64,000 nt of DNA from Lophius americanus (GCA_037951165.1 JBBDHG010000057.1:12922001-12986000); one strand, 5' to 3'. Positions 9,416 through 22,673 are shown, counted from the stretch's first letter. The notes: generated from the sequence alone by a model not told the origin. Numbers and translations: made by a program.

Positions 9416-11954
9416 TGAACAGCAAGTGTACCGCTATCACCGGGTCTCCATGCTTGCTCCACATGGGATGCAGCAGCTTTCTGGACGGGAACTATTCTGT
9501 GTATCTGTACAGCCGCTATCTGGTCTGCACCAAGCACGTCCACAAGGAACCGCAGTGATGTTCAGGGCACAATCTTGTGTGCAAACATGCAAACAACAGT
9601 GATCTGTGCCACCTTTCAATATATATACTGTATATACTATTTAGTGTATATTCTTAAACGGTTAATTTGACACTGGTGCTGGGTTTGTGGTCCTGAAACT
9701 GCAGGTGATTTATTCATTGGTAGTAGAGTGAAGGGATAGTCTCAATACGATACTGAAAGTTACTTAATTGTTGTTCTCTGAGTAAAGAGACTATTTGTCC
9801 AACACTTTGTCACTCAGAACCAAGCTGTGATCCTTGAGATCAGAGGGACAGCACACACACGCATGCCTATATATGATAGGGGTTTTTCCAGCACAGCTGG
9901 ATTGTCTTATAATCAACTGATCACCACAATAACGCACAGCAGGGACAGAAGCCCCATCAGAAGTTAATTGGAGGGATACTTCTTCACTCAGGGAACCACA
10001 GTTACCACGTAACTTTCCGTTCTCTCGCCCTATGTCTGGTACTTTTTTTCTTTAGTACTTTTTTTGCCTCACACAATACTGATACAATGCGACTGTTTTA
10101 TATCATTCTTACTGCTCACTTTGCCAAAGAAGCCTGAAATGTTTTTTTTTACATTGTTTTTCTTATTCTGAATGTGAACAAATGTGTTTTTGTGTGAGTG
10201 TGTCTAAGTATGCAACGTTTTTAGGCAATACACATCCAATTGTGTCACGAGTCAATTTCAATAATGTTCTGAAGATGAACTTCTGATGTTTTTTCTTTTT
10301 CTTGTCCAGTCCGGCAAAGATTTCCAAAGGGTCTTACACTCGCATTGTGTTTGCTCTCATCTTCTTCTGTTGGCTCCACTCTGCTGTCAAGCATGCTCAG
10401 CCACAAATCTGCCCCCTTCATAGAGGATTTCAACAGTGTACAGAGCTTCTACGAGAGTCTGGTCAACAAATTCCACTGCGTTACAGGCAGAAAAAAATGA
10501 CTGTCCTTGACGTCTACCACAGCTTCAGTCTGTTCATAAGTCTTCCACGTCTGGGTCGCCAACACATTGATCGTGATCGACTGGTTGATCTTTGAGGTTT
10601 CAGAGTAGAACCCACAGTATTTTGGAAATATTAAAAACATATATATATGTATTATTAAATGTTAAAAAAAAAATTCTGTTAAAATGTTAAAAGTTATGTA
10701 AAAAATGTTTCAACCTCTCAGGATTAGGGTCATTTGCATATTTTCTTAAGTCCAAGAAGATGATCAAACTAGACAGTCTAGATGAAGTAAATGTCTAAAC
10801 TAGTGTTTGCAGGTGAATGAAGGATCATTAGCGAGGGAGGTCTCAGAAGACAGTGCCAACGGGTGCGTATCAAGGCGGAAGGAAGGAAGGATGGCAAGCG
10901 GGCGTCTTATGGGATGTTCTTTATAATTCTGGTTAAAACAGCTCTTTAACCAGTTTCTTGCTTATTTCACTTTTGAAGACACCGAATTTTCTCATATATT
11001 GGAACAGTAGATCTCGGCCTGTATTGGCACATGAAAGGGGATCTTGACTTGGAAAAGGTTGGTGACTACTGTACCAGAAATATCTCACTTTGTCATCCAT
11101 CTTTTTAACTCGAGGCACTATAGGTTATCCCTCATCACTGCAATGCTCAGGGTGCTAGTTTCGTCATTATCACTGCATATTCATCCATGGTTTTCCCTTT
11201 TAACCTCATGGTTGAATATACGTCCTTCAGTGTCTCTTTAATTGTATCTATTTTTTTAACCCAAATTCAAAGATCTGGATTAGCCATCTCTCCAAAAAAG
11301 TGCAGGATCAGAGGAGTATTCCTTTAGAGCAGGTTCATCCACCTAAGGAATTTCTTCTGCCTCTCTCCTGCAGTTTTGCCGCTGGTCATTCTCCACCTGC
11401 TCCTCATACACCCTGATTGCGCTTCAGTACCGGCTTCTCAAAGATCAGTAAAATCATATCATTCCTTCAAGACATGCATATAAGTGGTTGTGGTGTGATA
11501 AGCATCTGTACTTACTGTCAATCTTGCTCTCATCTTCCCTTCTTCTGTTTATTATACCATTTCCTCAAATCACTATTCTCTAATTCCATCCATCATCCCT
11601 AAACATAATCCTGCTATGGTTTTCCCATGTATCACCTGTTCTCTCGTGTGTGGCCGGCTGTCGCATCTAACAATTTTCCTCTGCTCATCACATGCTAATG
11701 CCCTGTTTTGTTGTTTATCATTATCCCGCTATGAGCGCATGCAGCTCCTCCAAACAACAAATGCCCGTCTTTATGCATTCCGTTCTTTCAGTTATTGAGA
11801 CATTATAAAAGTGTCCTGCTCCTTCATGGCTAAATGCCCCTGCATGACCGTTTAACACCATTCCTGCCTAAGGATTTCATGTCTTGCATTATCTGGCTCT
11901 TTGTCTGCATGTTCCCCGACAAATATTACGAAGTCGTTCCTGATGGCCATCTCG
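9416..11954. other. Intergenic sequence, nothing firmly recognised
   Basis: AT-rich DNA. At 10302-10595 a 97-codon + frame follows a pyrimidine-rich tract ending in CCAG, exon-like at first sight. I recognise no family and found no matching donor or neighbouring exon. Short GGAAGGAAGGA (about 10878-10890) and AT runs are present. Confidence 0.4.
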
Positions 11955-12560
11955 CCAGCAACACTTCTAACTCATCCTAGGGTATCCTTGGGCGTTCTCA
12001 GGCCACATACGATATATAGTCCCTCCAGCAAGTTCTGGGTCAACCCTGGGGTGTCCTACCAGTTGAACGTGCCAGGAAAACAGATCAGATGCCCAAACCA
12101 CCTCAACCTTTTACACTTGAAGAAGCCGGGACTGCTTTCCGAGATCCCTCTGGATGCGTACTCTCCTCACCCTATCTCTAAGGCTGAGCCCAGCCACTCT
12201 GAGAAAAGCTTGCTAGAGCCCCTTGTATCCTTGACTTCATTCTTTCGGTCTCTACCGAGAGCTCATGACCACAGGTGAGGGTTGGAACATAGATGGACTG
12301 GCAAATTGAGAGCTTTGCCTTACGACTCAGCTCTTTCTTTACCACAACAGATCAATGCAAAACCCGCATTACTTCTGATGTTCTACCAAACCGCCTGTCC
12401 ATCTGACAGTCCATTTTCTCATCACTAGAGAACAAGACACAAAGATACTTAAATTCCTTCGCTAGAGGGGGCAACTCACCTCCAGCCCAGAGGGGTAAGT
12501 CCACCGTTTTCCAGCAGAGAACAATGGCCTCAGCTTACGAGGTGCTTACTAGCCATGTTT
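11955..12560 (-). mobile_element. Rex3/RTE-like LINE, C-terminal reverse transcriptase region
   Basis: Reading the minus strand from 12560 down with a few shifts gives the LINE tail in order: EFKYLCVLFSS, a KMDCQMDRRFG block, SVVVKKELSRKAKLSICQSI, YVPTLTCGHEL, then RWFGHLI and a degraded W-R-D-Y-like end near 11960. This order is typical of the abundant fish Rex3/RTE-type element. In-frame stops and shifts make it a fossil. A piece of the same kind lies at 15365-15795 on the opposite strand. Confidence 0.8.
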
Positions 12561-13394
12561 TAGTCACTCTTTGCTGGAGGTGATTTTTCAACGGTCAATA
12601 ACTCCCACTCCCTTTTTCCTCTTATTTTTTTATTGTAAACCTCTGGGTTCTACACAGAAGCTCCTCAGTCCTATCTGGATCCAAGAGTCCAGACTCCCTC
12701 CGGATCCAAGAGTCTTCCCCCTCTTGGGTCCAGAGTCTGAGTTCAGGTTTAAGGAGTAGAGCAGTGTTAAAGTTATAGCACTTCACAGAGACCAGCTGGG
12801 GGTCTCAGTTTCTCTGGAAAGTTTGCTGCTCATGCTACAGGCATTCCGTTCTGGCTTTGGCTTGGTTTCAGCTGTCTATCCTTGTACATGTACACACACA
12901 TGCACAAGTCCTTCCTCCCCCCCTTCACACACTCAGATGGACCATATGTTCACTCTCCCCCAGTGACTGTACTCCACAACAGGAGCATTATCTATTTAAG
13001 GCCACTAAATCAGAGGATTAGATCAAGATTCAGTTCATAATGGCGAGCCTGGCCCAGTACTCTACTTAAATTAAGGCCAACCCTGACATGTCACACACAC
13101 ACACACAAAAAAACACACACTCATGTCAGAATCATGTGATCTCACTCACACCCAGATCTGATCAAACAAAAAATAGTGTGTGCATATTTAAAAAAGATTG
13201 ATGGAATTTGATCTAATTTTGAAGGTCTCACTTTTTAATTATAAGACAGCATCATTGGAAAACAAATCTCATTTCAATTATGAGAGATATTAACAATTAT
13301 TATATCAGTTTTACACGTTTAAATCTAAACACATTTTCCTCAGTGCTTTGACCTATCCAGGTCTATGGCAAACCATTTTTAACATTTATTCACT
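12561..13394. other. Intergenic sequence, small direct repeat only
   Basis: A GGATCCAAGAGTC motif occurs twice near 12676 and 12702. The rest is AT-rich with short CA runs (about 12885-12905 and 13090-13125). No gene recognised. Confidence 0.45.
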
Positions 13395-13640
13395 TAATGA
13401 CACCATCCAGAACTAACGTCACAGATATCTACAATGTCATTTTGACTAATTAATTAAGTGATAAAATAAAATTATGACGAGCACAACTTTTCAAGATATC
13501 TATAAAGTCATTCTGACTAGTCAAAATGCTGTAATGATATTATATATCCAAAATGACTCATTCCACATCCTAAATGATAATAACATATCTTTATTTCCGT
13601 TTTGACTGAGCAACATTGAATGTCAACGTTGACAACTGCT
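13395..13640. repeat. Imperfect direct/inverted repeat cluster, likely non-autonomous element
   Basis: GATATCTACAATGTCATTTT near 13425 recurs as GATATCTATAAAGTCATTCT near 13495. Both are followed by TGACTA, and an inverted version (TAGTCAAAATG) lies next to the second. ACCATCCAGAACTAACGTC precedes the first. I recall such GATATCT..GTCATTTTGACTAGTCA blocks as a recurrent fish repeat; the class is uncertain. Confidence 0.5.
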
Positions 13641-14794
13641 TTACAAAAAAACCCAACCTATTGTGAATTTGCATCTTTTTTACACAAGCAAAGAAGTTGT
13701 TACCTTGATTGGCTTTAGCGTGACAGTGTTTTATCTCTGACACCGACAGTAGAGGTTGGTCTAATGCTCTATTTCAAATATGGTCAAACTATGATAGCAT
13801 TCTTGCACACGCGTAAACATAAAATAAACCCCATTATCCACTGACAAGACCGATCACAATCGTCCCATAACGACGAAGTTGGGCCATTTGCTGTTCTGAG
13901 CTCCTGTTTTTATTTGTTTCATGGCAGCAGCTCTGTGAAGCACTTACTTGGGAATGTTAGAATAATGAGGTAAGCCTGTAAATAATGAAACAAAGGATGC
14001 AGTGCATCAATTAAGATCCATTTTCTGTCTCACATCCATCTCATCCGTTTCTGTGTTTTCAGATTTTTCATGCTTGGATTCGTACAAATACACGGTGCAT
14101 GCAGCACAAGTTCCTCCAAAAACACATTAATGAAATCATGAGCATCCTGGTCTCCCTGGACATGAAAATGAGCACATTGAGGACATGGTTGCTATAATTG
14201 CTCTATGACAGCTATGCACACACACAAACACACACACATATAATCTTTAATTGCCTCCAAAATGTTTATGTCAAGATGGCATTGCTAAGATAATGGCTTG
14301 CGACTGCCTGGCCCACACTAATGGGATCTCCATATTTAGTGCTTCACTTCAGCAAAAGAAATCAGCAGAGCCCATCAGATATTTAGCAACGTGCAATGGC
14401 TGCCATTGTTGGGGTAATTTTATGCTGCTGGATGTGGGCCAATTCATTAAAAAACTTATCGCACCAGACGGAAACCTAGAGCCCTGAATGACTTTAGTAC
14501 ATATAGCTAATGTGACATTTCCAACAGCCTGATTGTATTCCCAATGTTATCATAGCAGCACACAGTGCAGCCATTTCCCAATCATGCTCGTCTAAATTTT
14601 ATTCTTCTACGGATACATTCCAGAGTTCACTTACTACACACCTATATTTATGATCATTACCCAGATGATAAAAAAATAACTGCTTTATTCATAAAGGTTG
14701 GCTATAGGAGAAATATTATGTACAAGATGTGTAAATATACATAACAAAAACATTTAGAGTGCAAAGTTGTTTATTTCTTTTATTTCATTTAAGG
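13641..14794. other. Intergenic; 14250-14500 is repeat-free and even in composition
   Basis: No exon recognised. 14250-14500 differs from its AT-rich surroundings (GGCTTGCGACTGCC, GCAACGTGCAATGGCTGCC, GATGTGGGCCAATTC) and contains a 78-codon open frame without a recognisable domain. It could be a conserved non-coding element. Confidence 0.4.
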
Positions 14795-14985
14795 TTTAGT
14801 TAATCTTTATTTAACCAGGGAAGAAGAGTAATGGAGACGAAAAATCTCTTTCCTAAGAGCGTACTGGCAAAGACACGCAGCAGCGTGAATAACCAGGATT
14901 GCAGACACACTACTAACAACTTACAATGAGAGGAAATTACGAAAAACATCAACTCATAAAATATCAAAATAGTCTAGATAATTGT
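14795..14985 (+). repeat. Common teleost interspersed repeat (TTTATTTAACCAGG type)
   Basis: Starts near CTTTATTTAACCAGGGAAG, then AAAAATCTCTTTCCTAAGAG and GGCAAAGACACGCAGCAGCG. I recognise this block as recurrent across teleost genomes. The class is uncertain, possibly LINE-related. Confidence 0.55.
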
Positions 14986-15364
14986 CACAAGTTTTCACCA
15001 TCATGGATGAGGCTGGAGTTTGAGGCTGAGAAAACATCTGCAGCAGATGTGCCTTTAACCAGTAATTTCAGAAGATAGCTGTAAATGCATCCACTGAGGT
15101 CAACTTTCTGAGTTAAGACGCAGGAGAAAGATGGAAGCAAATGGACAAAGTACAACATTCCAACCAGATGAGGCATGTCCAAAGAGGCAGATGGGGATGA
15201 ACTGTGGTGATGGCTGGAAGTTCCAGTGACTGGTATTTGTTTTAAGACAATAAGAGTTTTTTGTTTTTCTTTGAGGTTATGTTTGACATGTTTGAAGTCA
15301 CACAAGTTATGCTGCACATCAGCAGTAATGCAAATGTTGTATTAGTCCGTATTGGTTCACCTAT
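14986..15364. other. Intergenic sequence, nothing recognised
   Basis: A 110-codon minus-strand frame (14985-15317) has no recognisable domain, start context or neighbouring exon. Confidence 0.4.
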
Positions 15365-15795
15365 GGTCATGAGCTCTGGATAGTGACAGAAAGAATGAGG
15401 TCAAGGCTAAAAATGTGCTTCCTCCTAAGGGTGGCTTGGACCAGCCATAGAGATAGGGTGCAGATCTCGAACAATCGGAGGGACCTCAGAGTGGAGCTGT
15501 TGCTCCTTCGTGTCTGAAAGAGCCAGTTAAGGTGGTTCAGGCATCTGTTCACGGTGACTCCAGGACCCCTCTCCTTGGAGGTTTTCCAGACACGTCTAAT
15601 TGGGAGGAGACCCCGAGGTAGATCCAGAACTCACTGGAGGGATTATACATCTCATCTGAAACACCTGGGATCCAGCAGGATTAGCTGGAGAGTCTTGCTG
15701 AGGTGAACGACATTTTGAATACCCTTCCTACCTTGGTGCCACAGCGACCCAACCCTGGACAAGCAAAGGAAAATGGATGATTGGATGGAGAGATT
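15365..15795 (+). mobile_element. Rex3/RTE-like LINE 3' end
   Basis: The + strand encodes, with stops and shifts, the extreme C-terminus of the Rex3/RTE-like ORF: a RVAWTSHRDRVQISNNRRDL-like block, ELLLLRV, then ARG-rich and DYTSHL-type remnants (DNA AGAACTCACTGGAGGGATTA), and ends with CAACCCTGGACAAGC. The tail is TGGATGATTGGATGGA, the short GATG-type tail of these elements. It is a 5'-truncated dead copy. Confidence 0.8.
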
Positions 15796-16249
15796 TTAGG
15801 GAGATAGTGGAGTATTAATGTGGTTGTAAGATGAAGAGTTAAGGGGAGAGGAAAGGTGCAATTTTAGCAATTTTTCTGGAACTTTTTTTTTTTTCTACTT
15901 TATATTTTGTATTGTATGTTTCATTTATTCTGTAATTTATCAATTATTTTTGTCCACATATATTTTATAGTGATAATTAAATAAAAATAAATACAAAAAT
16001 ACTTATAGAAATGAAACTCATATCCATTATTTCCATCACCTAGCACTGTACCCAGAAAAAAATAAAAAAAATAAACAAGACATAATGATAAGACAAAAAT
16101 GATAATAGTATAGTATACCTCTTAATGTAATTCATATAAAATATACAAAAAATGAAAAGAGCCTACTATGATAAATGCAAATCTCATGGGACATAAACAA
16201 AGTGTCTTCTTTGATCTTTGGATATGTTTGAAATCCATGCCATATATCT
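15796..16249. other. AT-rich intergenic sequence
   Basis: Strongly AT-rich with A runs (about 16058-16075). No feature recognised. Confidence 0.5.
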
Positions 16250-16595
16250 ATAAAGCATCCGTAAATTCAACTATAAATTCATAATTCAACTTTTGCCGCC
16301 TTTTAGTTATTTTGGGGCGTTGTGACTGAATCCATAGTGAAGTGATTGTTTTTTGGCTATTAGTAGAAAGGTCCTTAATAAAAACTTCTTTGTTTTTTTC
16401 CATCTTTTGAATTCTCATTGGAATACCCATTATGAGAAGCCTTGGTTCAAGTGGCACTTTAATATTAAATATTTGTTCCATTTCTTTTTGGATATCCCTC
16501 CAATATCCCTGAATATCATGGCTCACAGTATATGTGACAGATCACCTTGCTGGCCACAACCACTCCAACATAACCATGAAGTTTTTCCATACTTT
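16250..16595 (-). mobile_element. L1-like LINE ORF2 C-terminal fragment
   Basis: The minus strand gives CWSGCGQQGDLSHIL near 16560 and then, in another frame, IQGYWRDIQKEMEQIFNIKV, PLEPRLLIMGIP, and a stretch with SQKTITSLWI. This matches the layout of the L1/Tx1-type ORF2 C-terminus (C-W-x-x-C-G-x-x-G-x-x-x-H, then x-FW-x-x-I-x-x, P-x-x-x-LLG). The frame break between the two blocks shows decay. Confidence 0.65.
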
Positions 16596-19500
16596 GACAT
16601 TACAACTGGAGCTGGAAATTACGGTTGTAGTTCTGTTGTTTTCCTGAACCCAGATTTAAAGTCAGTTAAGTTATATTAAGGCTATTGGATGATAAATAAT
16701 CACAGCGTAATCATCTGTGTTAATCTGCAGCAACCATCTCAATCTCTCCATCTGCATGGAAAATTGGCAGAATCCGTGTCAACTGTTCGTTTTACCAGTT
16801 TTATCATTTACTCATACTGTTAACAAGAGGAGAGTCATCTGATCAGACACGTGAATAAGAACCCCTAATCACTGACCAGTATCTCGTCAACAATGAACAA
16901 CTAGAGAACAAGGAGCCGTTTGAGTCAAACTGAACTGGGGTCAATGCCAGAGTCAAAGTGAGTCGATTCCTTAAAGTAGCAGTGCATATAATATTTAAGA
17001 GCATCGCTTTGACAAAGTGGAATTTAATATTCATAAATATGCTTTTTATAGTGAATAATCAGCTGAAAAAAAATTTGACTTAAGTTTGTAAAACGCCCTT
17101 CCTATCTCCAGAGGGGCGGGTCCTGTTCAATGTCGTGCTGGCATGGAGTCAGTGAGTCAGCTTTACTGTGTAATAATTGAAACTCATACTTCACTTTGCT
17201 TTTAGTCTTACTGTAAATGAAATTACTATTTTGTCGCAAAAAATTGCTCACATTACTTGTACTCAGACGAGTTTTATCCTTGTGTTTCGTTCCCACATTT
17301 CTAGACTATGATGGCAGTTTCTGCTTTCTAAACATGTTAAGTCAGCATTACTTCTATTCAATTTTACATTTACACCTGCGCTACCATTTTTTTGAGACCT
17401 TCAATCCAGTAAAGATAAGGAAAAACCTCTTATTTGCATTACATTTGAAATGTAAATGAAATGGATGCAACAGCAGCTGGATTCTCTGTTATAGTTACTG
17501 ACTGTCTCCTTCTCCCAGACTCTCAGTCCTGATTGAGCGGCGGTGACTTTGCTATCGTGTGTGGCAGCTGCCAGTCCATTGTATACCCTGGTCACCCGCT
17601 CCACCACCGCTAGCACTGCAAGCAATCTTACACACAAACTCTGCAAATGGCATCCCAGTTTCTGCCTGCCTCACAAACCTCCTCCTAATTACCCGGTTCT
17701 GAAGCTGTCATAAAAAGCCTCATGCGGCTGCACAAAACCTCTGAGAGACTGATATTTACTAAGTTGCACCTGGAGTTTCTATCACAGTCACAGAGACCAG
17801 CAACAATGGATATAATTTGGAATATGAGACTGTTGCAGATGAATGCAGATGAAGAAATGAATGCAGTACATTCATCTCCTCCATATCTGGGTTGCAGAGT
17901 AACACGTGAATGATTTATGAACGTGAGGACTTTTCCCATCTCAATGATGTTATGAAATGGACATGAAATGACATGGCTCAAAAAACAGGCTCAGCCGAAC
18001 TGTTCTAATTACTCTGAAGGAACTCAGAGTGTAAACTGAAACTGGCCTGTTGCAATGACTGGCTTAGCCATTTATGCTTTTTGTGCACAGATATTAAAAA
18101 CCCTGTGATCACAATCAGTCACTAAGGGATATGTTTTTGTGCCACTGTGGAAATAATGTTTGGCAGCTCATGGTATTACAGTCAGGAGAAATAAGTGACT
18201 GATGTAAATAATAATTGTTTACTGCAGTAGATGATAAGTCATGATTAGTCTGTCAGAAAGTCTGTAGCATTTAGACTCTAAAGGGAGATTTCAATTGAAG
18301 ACACACATCAACCTTGGGGAGGGAAGACACTGGGAAATGTGGCTGATGAGTCTGCTGTGACTGGAGAGACTGGGCAGTGATGGATAGGTGGAGAGTGTGA
18401 AAAACAGCAGCATTAGTGAACTAAAGGTACGGAAACAATCATTTAAACCACCGGAGTGTCTGAGATATGAATTATTTCTGTCAGTTTATGTTAAATTAGG
18501 TCTTCAAGGTTAAGTTTTTACCTCATTTGAAAATAAATCTGCTTGAATCTTGTTAAACAATGCCTTCTTTCACAATTCCATAACATATATATAAAACCGT
18601 AGACATTGACGGTTAGTTCTGAGGGCATAAAAATGTTCAAATTATTTAAAAATAAAACTTGTATATCATATTTATAATGAAGGATTTCTCAAAACATGTA
18701 AACTGAGAAAGACTAAATAACAAAAGAACTGACTCGTGAAGATCTATTGAAAATTTCAGGATATACCAACCCCTTGTGCACTCAGAGCACAGATACGGTT
18801 CATACCACTTCATCATCCTGCCCTTTCACACAAGCTCATATTCAATAACCCACATCTGTTCAATATCACATGGACAAACCTTCATCAATAGCCTATCATC
18901 ATCTAGCAGCTGTCTCTTTAGATATGACTTTCTCCATCCATCTTTCTATCATGTTGTTGGTTCCCATGCCCTCCATTCATCAGCCTCAGCAGAGTCATCA
19001 GCCACCACCACCTGTATCCAGACCCCAAAGGGGCATATACTTTGTTGTTGCTCTAGAAAGATACTCTTTAATCCCAGTCTTCCTGAAGACTCTAAGCACT
19101 AAAAACTGTATAACTGAATACTTACTATCATCTGCTGGAATAAACACTCTTCTTCCCTTCATCCTCCATTTCTCTTGAATGGAATAATGCTGAAAACTAA
19201 AAAAAAATCTTATTCATAGACTTGTGTAGTAAACCTGACATCATCTAACTAAACCTGACAGGTTTTATATTTATTATAATTTTTTTTGCAGGCTAAACTC
19301 AACTTAACGGTAAATTTGAAAACAAAATTCCTTCTTTCGAGAAGCAAGGATGCACACATATCGTATGTCTCACAGAGAGCTGTGGCTTCTTTCAGACTTT
19401 ACAACACTCAATTTAGTAACCTCTGACAGGGTGTAACCCGGTCAGTGCCAGCATCCTGTGGTACGCCCAGATGAACTCTCTCGTGGTTGATGGTGGAGAT

Positions 19501-19659
19501 TTTAACCTTCAGTAGATTTTACTCATATTCATTGGTTGCATGAGGAATTTCCATGGCATTTGTGTCAGAATGGGTCCTTTGGGGTTCAAAGATGATCAAC
19601 TAACCATGAAGGTGTAGAACTGCCCTCTTGGACAGATGGATAGACAGCCCCAGAAAAAT
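16596..19659. other. Intergenic sequence, nothing recognised
   Basis: About 3 kb of AT-rich DNA without microsatellites longer than a few units. Overlapping + frames of 108 and 102 codons at 18776-19178 have no recognisable domain. 17460-17690 is more GC-balanced (a possible non-coding element). Confidence 0.4.
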
Positions 19660-19707
19660 CCCAGCTGAACATGAAGACTGAGCTTGCAGTCTTCATGTTC
19701 AGCTGGG
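19660..19707. repeat. Perfect 21-bp inverted repeat, 6-nt loop
   Basis: The arm 19660-19680 is the exact reverse complement of 19687-19707, with loop AGCTTG. No decay is seen in either arm, so the structure is recent or maintained. No pol III box or flanking gene is visible. Confidence 0.95.
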
Positions 19708-19964
19708 GATAAATTCTCTTTAATGTTTTCCTTGTGTTTAGATTTTTTTATGATAACATCATGTTCCTCTAAATTACTCCCATCAGACCAGTACAGTTTC
19801 CTTGGATTGTCCTTGGACCCCCTGCAAGTGATTTGATTTCATGTTAAATAGATGAGCATAAGCTGCATTATGAGTAAAGGTTGTCGATTACTGACATTCT
19901 GTCAGACCCCTCTGTATTTCCTCCAATCGGAGAGTAGATACCCTTGTACATCTTATTTAATCTG

Positions 19965-20275
19965 CATTGAATAGCGCTGCTGCCTCACAGGAAGAAGGTA
20001 ACGGGTTCTAATCCACCTTTACTTGGACGTTCTGTGCAGATTTTGCATGGTCTTCCTGGGTTCTCTCCAGGCACTTCTTCCTCCCATATTCCAAAACATG
20101 AACTATAAGTGAATTGGTGACCTTAAATGACCCGTAAGAGAGAAAGTGTGCTTGAATGGTTGTGTCTATGTGTTGGCCCTGTGATTAACATGCCAGCGGG
20201 GATAGGATCCAGCCATTCCATGATCCCAAGCAGGATAAGCTGATATAAATGAACAAATGGATGAATGGATGAGTG
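19965..20275 (+). repeat. Common teleost interspersed repeat with GGATGA tail
   Basis: In order: GCGCTGCTGCCTCACAGGAA, AACGGGTTCTAATCC, TTTGCATGGTCTTCCTGGGT, TTCCTCCCATATTCCAAAAC, TGTGTTGGCCCTGTGATTAA, GGGATAGGATCCAGCC, GATAAGC, and a tail ATGGATGAATGGATGA. I recognise this order as one of the most common fish dispersed repeats. It may be a LINE 3' region or SINE-like. Confidence 0.7.
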
Positions 20276-22673
20276 ATTACAAGAGGGCTCTGGGTTCCAT
20301 CATGGGTCACATGTTGAAAGCTCCTTCAGGAAAACAAAGTCACCATTCCGTCTGAAATGAAATGCACGACACCAACCATTTCCTGAACCTCAACATGTTG
20401 TTTGGGCCCACACTTATGTTAAAGATGTGTTACAAATGTTTTGTTGCTGTAAAGTCTCTCATGTCAGCAATAGCCTCCTTGAAATGCAGCAAAGTCAGTG
20501 AGGAGCTGTAATGGGAACATGTTTGCAAAATCATAACTCTGTATAGAAATATAAAACTGCATGCCCCAAAATGTAAAAAGTCAACAGCAGAGACACATTT
20601 AAAAGTAGAGAAATGTCAACGATGAATGTTTTAAGATCGACCGCAGATGTACAATTCCAAGATCAAGTCCAATACAGTGAATCCATCCATCATTATTTTA
20701 CTGTGTTGGTTTTCATAATATGGCATCCAGCCTTCTTCCAAACCATGTCCTGCTCTCAAGTCTTTCCTGGATTAAGTACGTATTGACCCAGAACGAGGCG
20801 TGCTGTGGATATTATTAATAATGAGCAGGACTAGCGAGGTGCAGGTTGGGACTTGTCTACAAACATGTTGATGACCCTTGAAACAATACAAGGCTTTAGT
20901 GGTGACCTTTGTATGATAACCACCTGAGAAACCTGCGACGGAAAATAATGAGTCTGACTGCAGTCATAACCTGCAGAGGAGGAGAGATGACTGTGGGTGC
21001 ACTGCTGTCGGAGACTAATTGGATTACTAATACTCTTAGTATGGATCATGATTTTTACATTTTTTGAGAGTTCGGGGTTTTAAAAGTAATTTCCTCCACA
21101 AAATGCTCCACATCCATTTAAATAAGCACTTTTTTTTTGATGTCATGCATATTCCTTTCTGTTTAGCTTAAGTTATAAGGTGAAGAAATAATGCTAATAT
21201 GACTTTAAGAAATATGACATTTAAGTTAAGTTCATCATTCTAATGATATGATTTTAACAGAAATTTTCATTAAAGGTCTTGCAACTGCATAAACATGAAG
21301 CAGAAACATAAGATTTGTTATTATTTATTTGGCCCACAACTGGAAGACTTAAACTTTGTTAAGTTAAACAATGATAGGCTATACCCACATGCACATACCC
21401 ACATATACCCCTGAAACTTACATTAATATTAATTATATTTTACACCTTTTTTTTTTTAATTACAGCAGTTACAGTTCTTATGTAACTATCAAATAATATC
21501 AAATTTTTAAATTTATTTTCAAGATTTTATGCCTATAAAAGCTGGTTATGGTGTGACCATGTGTGACACCGACACTCAGTTGGATGAACGAATATACACA
21601 CTAATACACACACATACACACACTTGGATTTTAATTTATTTTACACAGATCACGCATTGACATCCATATGTACACACACATTATTCCAGTTCTAACTTGT
21701 TTGGCGCTACTATACGGCAATGAGGAGATAAGGCAAAACAGCAGGTATTTTCACATATGTGTGCGAAACAATAGAAAATGGAAGCATGAGATTAAAAAAA
21801 AGTATTTTGAAGCTTAGATTACAGAATTAAAGCCTAACCATCTGGAATGCATGATTTATTTTTAAAAGAAATCTTAAATAATAAATCTGGGAATTATTGA
21901 AATAGGTCTATAATAGAATCTGTGGCTGAAATGGCAAATTTCCCCCATAAATTCACAACCATTCCAAAACTCAGTCCAATTACTTTATCACAACCAAAAT
22001 GATGGGAAAAAAAATGTGAAAAGACATTAATGTCTCTACTATGAGAAAAGGTTAGAAATCAGCTAATAGCAGTAATTAGATGATTGAAGACAAGGTAAAT
22101 CAAGCAGAAATGTCTTCCTAGCACTGAAACAGTGCGAGATCCAGACTTTACTGACTCTCCGACAGAGAATGAGGTCAACTGTGATGTAAAAAGAAATGTA
22201 GAATTGGTTTAATGGTACATTTGGCATCGCACTAGACACCAACATCCACCGTAGAATCCAGTTCCCTTCAAACAGGACCCAATTTGGAGACAACAGGGGG
22301 AAGCAGTGCAGTTTAAGTAGTTAACAATGATAGTGTAATAAAACAGTTTAAAAAATATCCACAAACAGAAATGTGTTTCCAAAATTCAAAATACAAAGAT
22401 AAAAACAAAAAAGTTGCAAAAAAACAAAGCAAAATGGAAATAAGCTTAAGGGCTGAAAGAGTCAACCTGGAACACGATGGGGAATCGAGGCACAAGAAAC
22501 GAGGAGCCACATGAATAAACTTGAATAATCCAAGAATCACAGGGGAGCACATTCAATAAACTGACAAAGATGGCAAAGACATCCAGACTCAAAGAAAATG
22601 GAATGTGAAGACCAGGGACAGGTGAGAAGTCTCAACCACCATCGATGAAATACTATATTTCAAGAGTCACGCC
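20276..22673. other. AT-rich intergenic sequence
   Basis: No gene recognised. Small CA runs lie near 21600-21625. 22300-22560 has A-rich, TE-like composition but no assigned family. Confidence 0.45.

Noticed and set aside
10302..10595. Possible exon after a pyrimidine tract and CCAG
   Set aside because: I recognise no protein family, see no donor that would end it sensibly, and find no partner exon.
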